Positions 47,301-59,300 of a DNA stretch of 64,000 nucleotides are shown here, piece by piece. Made by a program: the position numbers and the translations under genes. The notes beneath the pieces are model-generated. The model had not been told where the DNA came from and did not search any database. It saw nothing but the letters and a program-made list of their open reading frames with translations. How positions within the stretch are numbered: the first letter of the stretch is position 1; each line of letters starts with the position of its first letter. Source of the stretch: Branchiostoma belcheri (Eukaryota > Chordata > Leptocardii > Amphioxiformes > Branchiostomatidae); contig NW_017803268.1 of NCBI RefSeq assembly GCF_001625305.1, forward strand, positions 2,910,395 to 2,974,394. The letters run 5' to 3'.

Positions 47301-50300
47301 ATTGGGGCCCCAAAATCCACCCCGTACGTTGTAATTTTTCAAAATTTGGGCATAGTTAACAGGGTTAAAAATACATTGCTTCAAGGCAGAAACATTTTTC
47401 TGAGTGCAATTTGTTCGGAAAGCTAGGTTGCCTCTTCAAAAGTTCGTAAAAAAAAAATTCTTTTGATATAGAACTCGCCCCCCACCCCCTTTGCACGTCA
47501 CCATTCATGGGACAAAACTTCACTGACGACAGTCAAACGTACGGCAGATTTACTAAGTCATCGTGCCTGTAACAACATATCATCTCCCTTTTAGATATAT
47601 ATTATATTTCATTTAGAAACACGTATTGTGTCGGAAACATGTGCTAGTAACGGGCGTTAAAAGTCGGCCGAACGTATAAACTCGGCCTGATCGGCACATG
47701 CACACACACCTTCAAAACGATCTTTTTTCCAGGGAATATGTAAAAATAACACGACATAACAATGTATTCTGGCATCACAAACTGTATTACTCTCAAAAAG
47801 TACAAAATCCTACCACAAACATGGGAATTTGGCAAAGTAAAAAGTCCTCCATGCACGTAAGTCCATTCACTCTTTCTCACGGTCGGAAGAGTCCACTTCG
47901 AGTAGGGGGAAACAGGTTCTTTTAATTATAGAAATTACTCTGTGAAAAATACTTCTTGTGCATGTGGCATTCTAACAAAGTTACATCTTATTTAGATACC
48001 TATAAACAGGAGTACAATTGCAAATAATGCATCAATTATTACATCTAAATTCTTTAATAAAATGGTTCCCCCTACAAATAAAAATCCCCATACATCAAAG
48101 ACTTTATAGTGAAACCCTAGACCATTGAATTTGTGGCAACTTGAAGAGTGTGTCAATGTGGCTATTTGTTTGAATGATGGCTACGTATAATGTAGCTGTA
48201 GCATACCTAAAGTGTATAATGGGAAATATAAAATGTATACTACCGGTAGTATTTGGGAATTGGGGAAAGATAAAAAAAGAAATAAAATACTAGTATCTGT
48301 AAAAGTAGTTAATTCTTTTGCCAATAACTTTTACACATTCCTGAAAATTTGTCTAAAGCATATATTTAGGATATTGTAAATTTCAAGCTCTAAATAACTT
48401 CCATATCAGCCAGACACAATAGAATGCCCAGCCCAGTGGTAAGCTGTGTGCCCTGAACTAAGAGAACAATGGGATCTGAACAGAGCACCCTGATTTAAAC
48501 CACTCTTTGGAACTTTGAAAGATGAATAAAAGTGAAACCAGTTGGATGGGAGTCTTGTCAAATGACAGTTTGTTGTTCATACAGTAAAGATGTGTATCTT
48601 GCAAAATAATACGAATAATTGTAAAGGGATGTAAGAGAAGTTGCTCATGTACATGTAGTAATGGTCCTTTCAGTTCAATAAGTGTCTAATATAATGTCTT
48701 ATATCATTTTGTAACTTAACTTAATGGATTGCTTACTACATGGCTGTATGGCAGGTGGTCTCAAATTTTTTTTTTATTTTTTTTTCGCCCGCCCGCTCCA
48801 TTTTTTTTCTAGAAAAATCCGTTAACCAAGAAATTAAATTGGTGTGGCCTTATCATGCTTCTTTCATAACCTCTAAACTCTCATTTAACAGTAAAACATC
48901 TCATAGAAAAGTTTAACTTAAACTCTAAAACAAAATCCCATGTTTTGCAATGTTACTGATTTTTGCCCCCCTCCCCCTAGGTTTCATCACCAAGTGTATC
49001 CAGCTGTATGAGACAACAGTGGTGAGACATGGTCTCATGTTGGTTGGGCCGACATGTTCTGGTAAAACCATGTGCTACAAGACACTACAGGCTGCCATGA
49101 CTGCCTTAAAGGTACAAAATTTGTTCTTAATGATCATACATATGTTCAGAGGGATAACAGAGGATTATTCTTCAAATTATTATCCTCTGTCTTGCCTCTT
49201 ATTTTTGCAAATCTATTAAGAACTTGTTTAAGATTTTCAAGTTAGAATTTCAGGTTCAATCACTGAAGAGAACAGTAAATTTTGTAATTAGGCAGCGCTG
49301 ACATTCTTTCTGTGGACCACAAGTTTTAGGTTAGGTGCATCAGTGCCAGAGCTTGAAATGGGGCTGTGCAGGTATTTCTGATGTCTACCTGCACCAATAC
49401 TGCACTGGACCATAAACTAGGTTACCAAGAATGGATTATATATAAAAGAAAGAATGGCACTGGTTTCTAAACAGTTTTTTGTATGATCCATAGTTCCTCA
49501 ATTCTAGTTCTGATTGGTGCAGGAAAAAGTTGTTTTTAATTAGTAATTTTCAATGCTTCTTGCACCAGTGCAGGCATGCTTAAAAAGTATTTTGAGCTGA
49601 GTGCACATACTAAGTATTCCCACAAATGAATTTTGAGCCCTGCTCCTTCCATCATTTATTTACTGTATTCTGTTCTCTACCCCCCTCCCCAGGGTGAGCC
49701 GGCAGTAGGAGGGGGAGTGTACGAGGCTGTGCATGTGAACGTTGTAAACCCCAAGTCTATCACCATGGGTCAGCTGTACGGAGAGTTTGACCTGCTGACC
49801 CACGAGTGGACAGACGGAATCCTGTCCACCCTGGTCCGAGAGGGCACCGCTGCCACGGACTCAGACAAGCGATGGTAGGTTTTCTTGGACTGTACTGTAA
49901 ATTTATTTCCAACTAGAAGGTAACATTTGCAAAACAAATGCATAATGTTTACCTTCGCATGTGATCCGCTCTGTTAATTCTTACTCAAACACATTCATAC
50001 ATATGGTGACAGGAGTCTAAATCCCTCCTACTTTAAAATTGCAACATTTTGTAACCCAACACCAGTTACCATGGTCTGGTTCAGGTCATTGACCAGGTCA
50101 GAGGTCACTTTTTGGAGAAGATCAAAAAGCATCAACAAAAACAAGCAAAAATGAGCAAAACAATATGTTTTCCTTTAGTAAAGATAATCATGAGAGGTTT
50201 TTGATAATGAGGTGTTTTGAGTTCGTTGAAACAATTCTGCTGCAAAGAAGTCACACGTACAGGTTGTCTTGAATTCATAGTGAAGAGGTCATTGTGAAAA

Positions 50301-53300
50301 CAAAATCAGTAGTTACAGTAATAAACTTTATGTTATCACTTGATGCCAACATACCAGTAATAACAGTTTGTGTTATTTTGTTTGTGAACTGATAAAAGAA
50401 CTATCCATTGTCCCTCCTTGCACAGTGTGACTGATATATTATGCAAAAGTCAATTAGTCAGTGTTCAAGCAAAAATCCTTTGGCATTGACACTGGGGCTA
50501 GGATCTCTGTACAGGGTCCCACATACAAGATAGTTCCACTCAAAGCTCCAGCTTTTATCCAAGAAGCATATATAAAAGGAGTTTCTAAACTTGTTTGTGT
50601 CCTGACAGGTACATGTTTGATGGTCCTGTGGATGCTGTGTGGATTGAGAACATGAACACAGTACTGGACGACAACAAGAAACTCTGTCTCAGCAGCGGAG
50701 AGATCATCAAACTCACAGAACACATGACCATGATGTTCGAGGTGAGACTCTAGATACTCACTTTATACAAACCTTTATATAGGAGGGCTAAATGTGAGCT
50801 ATTTTGCTATATATGGAAGGCAAAAAAATTGCATATGTAGCATCTGTCCTTGGTGCTGAAATTGGTTTTCATCAGTATACTGTTATGTCAGGTATAGAAG
50901 AGTATGCAAACTACTTGGCATTGTATGTTTTTTTTATTGTGCTTGGTGCAAGACCATGCTGATGTGGCATGATGTGATTTAAAGCAATATACATAAAACT
51001 ATCAATAAAAGTAAAAAAAAATGACCCTGCTGTTGTAGTGTGAGGTTGTTACACATATAGCATCAATATTTTTGGCAACACCACTAGGCACAAGACCTTG
51101 CTGTTGTAGTATGATATCATGAAAGTTCATCTGAGTTGGTAGTTACATGTTTAAAGTTAAAACTTTTGGTCCAACACAAAAATTTCTCTCACCTAGAGCT
51201 TTCAACCAGTCACTCTGGTCTTCCTCAGTAGACTGACCCAGTGAGGCTTGTCACATGGCTTCTTTGAATGTTGTTAAACATCTAACACCAATATTTTTGG
51301 CGACACCTCTAGGTACAAGACCTTGCTGTTATAGTATGATGTTAAAGCATCTAACACCAATATTTTTGGCGACACTTCTAGGTACAAGACCTTGCAGTTG
51401 TAGAATGATGTTAAACATTTAACGCCAGTATTTTTGGCGACACCTCTAGGTACAAGACCTTGCTGTTGTAGTATGATGTTAAACATCTAACACCAGTATT
51501 TTTGGCGACACCTCTAGGTACAAGACCTTGCTGTTGTAGTATGATGTTAAACATCTAACACCAGTATTTTTGGCGACACCTCTAGGTACAAGACCTTGCT
51601 GTTGTAGTATGATGTTAAACATCTAACACCAGTATTTTTGGCGACACCTCTTGGTGCAAGACCATGCTATTGTAGCTAATCAATATCTTTGGCTCCACCT
51701 CTAAGTGGAAGACTTTGATGTAGGTGCAAGACCCTGCTTTTTTGGTACAACATTGCTAAACATCTAACACCAATATTTTTGGCGACACCTGTAGGTACAA
51801 GACCTTGCGGTTGCGTCTCCTGCCACGGTGTCTCGGTGTGGTATGGTGTACCTGGAACCCCAGAGCCTGGGCATCATGCCGTTTGTGGAGTGTTGGCTGA
51901 AGAAACTGCCTGCCTGCATCGTCCCTCACGAAGAGAAGCTCCAGTCTCTGTTCAACAGCTTCCTGGAGGATGCCATCAAGTTCAAGTCAGACAACATGAA
52001 GGTAAGGAAAGTTGTACTCACCTGCAAATTCCTTTTCTCATTCTCTCACTCACTATCTGGTTTTCTCTCACTTACTATCTGGTTTATCGCTTGTTTTTCC
52101 CCATCATCCGAGGGTTAGACGTGCTTGCAGACCTTTGTTGAGGCTTGATGGCAGCCTGCCATTTGCCTCTATTCTGTGGGTTGATGTGCTTCAACCTGAT
52201 GAAAGTCCTCCCTTATATTGTCTGGAACACAGTCTACAAATTCGTTCATTTTTTGTGGTAGAAGGGGAAAGGAGGCTTTTATGGCGTTTTCAGTTTATGA
52301 TTGCAACGATTCTGTAGTACAGGTATCATACATTGAAAATGCATCAATGCAATGTTATGATTTCATGTTGGGGAAATCACTGTCAACATTTCAAGATTTG
52401 CAGTAGAGTACTACAGTCGCATACTCGTTTTTAGCCTTGCATGGTATCTTGTGGTAGAAGAAATTTTTCCGCATCTGTTGCACAGTTTTTCATTGTTATA
52501 TGCCTACAGGCCTGATGCCTTGCCTTGTCTATAGTGCAGCTGTCCATGTTGGCAAAATTTCTTCTCTCAAACTTGCTTGAATTGTATATTAAACTTTATG
52601 TAAATCTGGTCTGGAATCTCTGAGTAAAGCATTGAAATGATCATCGGTATAAACACTGTGACTGTTGTTTTTCCAGGAATACGTGCCATCTGTGGATGGA
52701 AACCTGGCCTTCAGCCTGATGCGACTGTTGGAGTGTTTCTTCCACCCCTTCATCCCCAAGGAGGGGGAACCACCTGTGCCTGAGGTAAGGGTCCACCGGG
52801 AATAGGGTAACTTGTCTGTACAATGTACAACTCTGGGTATTTTGTTGATAGGGGAATTTTTTTAAAATAGAATTGAAAGGTTGGACAGTCAAGAAAATTT
52901 AATAGCTTGTAGTTGTATGAAGATGAAAGTGTTCTTTGTAATAAGACAAAGAGAGGTATAAATTTGGAATCAATGAGTCCTTCTATTTGCCCCTCAATGA
53001 GTCCACCTTTTCATCCATCCATCCCTCCATCCCTCCCTCCTTCCATCCCACCATCCATCCCACCATCCATCCATCCATCCATCCATCCATCCATCCATCC
53101 ATCCATCCATCCCTCCCTCCTTCCATCCCACCATCCATCCCACCATCCATCCATCCATCCATCCATGCATCCATCCATCCATCCCTCCATCCATCCATCC
53201 ATCCATCCATCCATCCATCCATCCATCCATCCATCCATCCATCCCTCCTTCCATCCCACCATCCACACATCCATCCATCCATCCATCCATGCATGCATCC

Positions 53301-56300
53301 TTCTATCCATCCATCCTTCCATCCATCCTTCCATCCATCCATCTATCCCTCCATCCATCCATCCGTCCATCCATCCATCCATCCATCCCTCCATCCATCC
53401 CTCCATCCTTCCATCCGTCCATCCATCCATCCATCCATCCATCCATCCATCCATCCATCCATCCATCCATCCATCCATCCACACATACATACATACGTAC
53501 ATACATATAAACATACAATCATATAACATACATACATAAATACTAGTATTATATACATGCAAACATACATTCATTCATTGGTTCATTCATTCATTCCTAC
53601 CCTTTTCCCCCTGTAGGAGAAACTGATGAGAATTGAGGAGTTGATCGAGCCTTGGTTCGTGTTCTCCCTGATCTGGTCCGTTGGCGGGACGTGTAACAAC
53701 GACGGGCGCGTGCGGTTCAGCCAGTGGGTCCGAGAGCGGATGGTGAAAGAGAACATCGCGCTGCAGTTCCCCAGCGAGAATCTCGTGTACGACTACCGCC
53801 TAGATGATGCAGGGCTCAGCAAGAAACAGTCAAAGGTATGTGATTTTTTTTAGCCTTTATGAGATAATCATGTTGGCCTTCTGGTCGGTTTTCTTTGAGA
53901 TCATTCTGCACCACCAGGTGACCTCAATACAATTTTCCCCAACCAAAGCTAGGTACCCATTCACACCTGCATGGGTGGAGTGAGGAACATTGTTTAAAGT
54001 GCGTTCCCAAGGGCACAACGTCGGGATGCATGTCCAGACATGTCCTGGGTACAACTCGTGATCGAACGTGGGTCTCACCAGTTCATAGCCAAACATTCTA
54101 CCACTATGCCATCCAACGCATCTTTCTTGTCTCTTGTTTGAATGCCTGCAGGATGACGTGACAGAAGAGGATGAGGGAGGGGAGGTGAAACAGATCCGCT
54201 GGACCAGCTGGATGGACGGCCTGCCCGAGGTCAACATCTCGCTGGAAACACGATACTCCGACATCATCGTCCCGACCATGGACACCATCCGCGGCGCTGC
54301 CATCACCGAGCTCCTCTTAACCAATCACAAAAAGGTATGCTAATTTGTGTCTTTCACAAATTTGTTTCTTAAACAGATTTTCTCCTCTTATCCAATCACT
54401 ACAAGGTCTGCTAATTTGTGTCTTTCACAGATTTGCTCTGGTTAACCAATCACAAAAAGGAATTCTAATTTGTATCTTTCACAGATTTGCCCCTTTTAAC
54501 CAATCAAAAAAAGGAATACTAGTTGGTGTCCTTCACAGATTTTCTCCTCTTAACCAATCACAAAAAGGTACACTAATTTGTGTCTTTCACAGATTTTCTC
54601 CTCTTAGGCCACACCAATTTAATTTCTTGGTTAACGGATTTTTCTAGAAAAATAATGCAGCGGGCGGGCGAAAAAAAATAAATAATAAAAACAGGCCTAG
54701 GCATCCTATTATTGCCCAAAATGGTACGATAGGAGCCATGAAGTCAACACACCAGGCTGGTTCAAATTTTAAACAATGAATTTTGAACTTTTAATGATAC
54801 CATTGCATTGAAAGATGGAATAACTGTAACAACTAGGATGAAAAGGACTGTTTTCAACTGTTCAGGGCACAATATAAGCATTTTGCAGTTGATTCTGGAT
54901 TTTTATTTTTATTTGCAAATCAGAAAAAAATGAAGCGGCGAATCCGTTAACCAAGAAATTAAATTGGTGTGGCCTTAACCAATCACAAAAAGGTACATTA
55001 ATTTGTGTCTTTCACAAATTTGTGTGCCTTCGCACTCTTCATCTCTGAGTGCCTGAAGGATAAACATATTAACCTTTTCCAGTGGTTTTCTATGTAATAA
55101 CTGTAAGCTGACTCATTACATAGTCAAAAAAGCTACAAAATGTTAAAAAAATACCTTGTGTGCAGATACAAAGTTATTAGATGCTCACTTCAGCACCAAG
55201 GACAGACCTAACAAAATTGTCCAACAATCATGATTTTCCCTCTAAAATTCATTTTGAATATTGTTACGTGTGGGACATGTTAGGTCTGTCCTTGGTGCTG
55301 AAGTAAGCATCTTACAACTTTGTATTTGCACTTGTGTTTTTTTTAACATTTTGTAGCATTTGTTTGAACTATGGTTTTTCCTGTTTTTTTCCGGTGCAGG
55401 TGTTGTGTGTGGGACCCACAGGTACAGGGAAGAGTCTGACTATCCAGGACAAGTTGTCCCGTGGGATGCCACCTGAGTTCTTGTCTGACTTCATCGCCTT
55501 CTCAGCTCGAACCAGCGCTAACCAGACACAAGATCTCATTGACAGGTACAGTTTTTTTAACATTTTATAATCATAATTATGTTTACCTTTGCAGAAGGAA
55601 AACATACTGTTTTTGCTCTGTTTCTTCTTCCTCTTCTTCTCCAAACAAATAAGGTCAATGACCTGAACCAGATGTTTGTCACCATGGTAACTGGTGTTGG
55701 GTCATATCATGTTGCAATTTTATAGTAGGAGGGATTTAGACTCCTGTCACCATATAAGAATGTGTTCGAGTAAGAAATAAAAGAGCAGACCATATGCGAA
55801 GGTAAACATTGATAATATGCATTTTGCTTTCATGTATATTCAATGTGCTAAAATTAGTAAGAATTATGAAACTTTAATTTTTTTTATTTTTATTTTAGCA
55901 AACTGGACAAGCGGAGGAAGGGTGTGTTTGGGCCCCCTCTGGGGAAGACTTTCATCATCTTCATCGACGACATGAACATGCCGGCTCTGGAGGTGTACGG
56001 AGCACAGCCCCCTATCGAACTCATCAGGCAGTACATGGACCATGGGGGATGGTACGTATAGTATTACATAGGTTGGGTTTCTTGACTTCTGTTGGTTGTT
56101 ACTCCTCCTCTGCCACCCAAACCACTAGAAGCTCTTGTTCTGCTTATCCTTCCCCATGCCTTCAGCCTGAAGACCTGTGTCTCTTTGTAGCACCTCTAAG
56201 TACGTGGGAGGCAGTCTCAAGGATCCTTCCACCTGTTTGCTTGGAAACAAGTAGTTCATCCAATTTATTGACAGAAAAATTGCTTCTGAAAATACATTGA

Positions 56301-59300
56301 TGTTTCAGACTATCCAGAGGATTTAAAATTTAGATGTCAAACCAAAAATTACCAGCCTTACTAGCTGGCTATGAGTGACTGGATTTTGCTAGGGTTGTCC
56401 GGCATACCGGAAATGTAACATTTTGTTTCTTAAGCCATATACATGTAACCAGTCCTGTTACAAATGATATTGCATATTCTCCAGGTATGACCGTAAGATG
56501 ATTGGCGCTTTCCACAACCTGGTGGACATCACGTTCATCGCTGCCATTGGTCCTCCTGGCGGCGGCCGAAACCCGATCACCCCCCGTCTCCTCCGCCACT
56601 TCAACTTCCTGACTTTCACAGAGATGGAGGACTTCAGTAAGGTTAGTATCCAAAATCTGTTTTCTATTGACCCAAAGCTAAGTGAACCAGCTAGTGCCAT
56701 TTTACATTGTGCAAAAACTGTCCTGCTCAAAATTAATCATATGGCAAATTGGCCAGTTCAACCAAGATTTCTCGGTAGTTATCATCAAGAAGCGTTTTCT
56801 GACACACACTTGAAAATGATGGGTCGTCATAGGCAGAGATTGGGCCATGCGCGGTCCCAAATAGTGCAAATCAACATCAGGAAATTTCATACTTATAGGA
56901 AAAAAATCCAGGCAGAGAAAGGGTAGTCATTATGGCCAGGTAGATTGGCTATAGAGGTTGCTTGGACAAGTTTGACTGTACCTGTTACAATTGTTGTGAA
57001 ATAAACCTTGACTTGCCTTGACTTGTACTGGATTTATCTACAAATGTATGATTGTGTGCATGCATGTGGATTTTTATTTGCTGCATTGACTGTTACCACC
57101 TCTAAAGTACATATTATAAGAAATAATGGCAATGGTTTCTGGACTGTTTTCGTGATTTCTGTGTGGTGCTGGTAATAAAATAAGTTTGGGTGTTGGCTGC
57201 ACCAGTAGTGCAGGTATGTAGAAAGTAGTTTTTTGAGCCCTAACAGTTATTATTGTTGTGCAATAAACCCTGACTTCTCTTGACTTGTCACTTCTTACAG
57301 AGGCGTATTTTCGCCACCATCCTGGGAGCGTGGATGCAGGGGGTTCCCGTGGAGAAAGACGTTAACGGAAAACTGGTGGACGCGACCATCGAGATGTACA
57401 ACACCATCACTACCCAGCTCCTCCCTACACCCGCCAAGAGTCACTACACTTTCAACCTCAGGGACTTGTCCAAGGTGTTCCAGGGTAGGCTGTTGTTGTT
57501 TGTTGTTATTGTTGTCTTTCTGATTTCACAAACAAAGTACATGTGTGTAAACTAGAGGTCAGAGATCTCATACCCTCGCCAGAGGAACATTTTTCAAGAA
57601 AAATGATCATGCAGTAACACTGGGACCCCCCACGAAGCCCATTTTTGCACTTGACATTGGTCTCCCCAAGGGTAGCCTGCCTACCAAAAATCAAGAACAT
57701 AAATCCAGAGTCTCCCACACTAAAGTCTGACAGATTTCATACCCTTCTCACGAAGGCAGCAAATCAAGTTATGCAGTTATATAAGGTTGTTCCTTACAAA
57801 TTGCTACATGTATTTAGTAACCATACAAGTCACATAATGTACAAAGCTTACAGTAATTCAACCCCAGAAATACAGGTCTGGAGTATGTACAGTTGTATGC
57901 AGTTCCCGATAGTTCTGCTAGGTGGGGTAATTTCCCTGTTCACGATGACTCCCAGGTGTACTGATGGTAGAGCCAGGGAAGGTGGAGAACATGGAGCCCC
58001 CCCTACATTTCTGGCAGCAGTATCCTTCTTGCAATTCCTCATAGTTCTGCTAGGTGCCATAATTTCCCTGTTCACAATGTACCCCAGGTGTACTGATGGT
58101 AGAGCCAGGGAAGGTGGAGAACATGGAGGCCCTCCTGCGGCTCTGGTACCACGAGAGCTGCCGTGTGTTCAAGGACCGTCTAGTGGACGACACCGACCGC
58201 GAATGGTTCGACGACCTTTCCAAGGTTCGTTGAAGACTCCTGTATAAACTTAGATATGTCTACGTCGATGAAGGTTAGACTAGATATGTCTAGTTTCACA
58301 GTCAAAGCTTGGTATACCATTTGAACATACATGTATTTTGAATAGCCAAAATATCACCGTATGTCAGAACATAATAATATGAATTATCATATAGTCAGAA
58401 GAAGTTGACCAATCAGAAGGCTTTATTCCCCATAGGTTATCAGGCCGTAACCCCAAAAGTGGTCGGTTATTCTAATAACCGACCGCTTTTTGGTCAATAC
58501 CATTATACAGGGGACAGGACACTAACAGAAGTGTTAAGACTTGTTTGTTTGTAGTATGTATAAAAAATAATTGTAATTTATTTTTAACAATCTATTTGAA
58601 AATACAACACAATGAAAAATGAAATTTAAACAGAAAAAAACATAATTTTTGACACCCCCAATAAAAGTGGTACTTTTCCAATGTCACATATACACCTCGG
58701 GGCAGGGCATTAACCCTTTAATATACCATTGTCAGAAATGTCATTTTTACTGTTCTATCCCCACAGGAAAAGATGCAGAAGCTTGGTGTGCCATTTGAAG
58801 AGGCAGTCCCCCAGCTGCCTGTGTTGTTTGGTGACTTCATGCAGCCAAACTCTGACAACAAACTGTACAACTACATCAGTGACATCCCCAAAATGGTGCA
58901 GATCATGGTGGACTATCTGGACGACTACAACCAGGTAAAGTACAGGAGTGCAACAAAAATGGCAATGCTCCAGTGGTGTTGCCAAAAATATCCAGTTGTA
59001 CAGTAGTCTTAGCTGCTACAAATTAATGATTCATAGAGATAAAGAGAGTGGAAGAGAGAGAGAGAGATGGTTTATTTAATCACACTCTTGAAATACAACA
59101 CCTAAGCCCAAGTGCAAAATTACAGTGTAAAAAACAATTATACGATTGTCAAATCTTCTAGTTATTCATAATTGATTGTCATATTTACATTCAAATGACA
59201 GTCCTATATCAGATTCATTGTTCATAATGTGTTCAAGAACTTTTATTTACAAATTATGGTAATGTGGTGGTCATGAAATGAGAAGTTTGACATATAATTG

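Larger units (their letters stand above)
44786..52001 (+). other. DNAH1: DNAH1 AAA2 module (exons 32-36)
   Basis: Residues ~1747-2001. [17 protein letters not shown] leads to [19 protein letters not shown] and a Walker [11 protein letters not shown] (~1806-1815), then [47 protein letters not shown] and [20 protein letters not shown]2 binds nucleotide but is regarded as non-hydrolysing. The P-loop has Cys where vertebrates usually have Gly, and still fits GxxxxGK[ST]. Confidence 0.92.
52677..58224 (+). other. DNAH1: DNAH1 AAA3 module (exons 37-44)
   Basis: Residues ~2002-2430. [20 protein letters not shown] leads to a variable acidic loop ([14 protein letters not shown]), [20 protein letters not shown], Walker A GPTGTGKS (~2176-2183), Walker [30 protein letters not shown] and [23 protein letters not shown]3 is the second, regulatory nucleotide site of dynein. 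All motifs are intact. Confidence 0.93.

Noticed and set aside
52913..53574. Long open frames of Ile-His-Pro-Ser or Met-Asp-Gly-Trp repeats on both strands
   Set aside because: They are translations of an ATCC tetranucleotide satellite inside intron 37; all phases are open because the repeat lacks stops.
56498..56926. 142-aa open frame extending exon 42
   Set aside because: Read-through of the exon 42 donor; the extension has no dynein similarity, and exon 43 continues the conserved sequence.
57645..58247. 200-aa open frame
   Set aside because: It runs through intron 43, the partial exon copy and exon 44 in a non-dynein frame.
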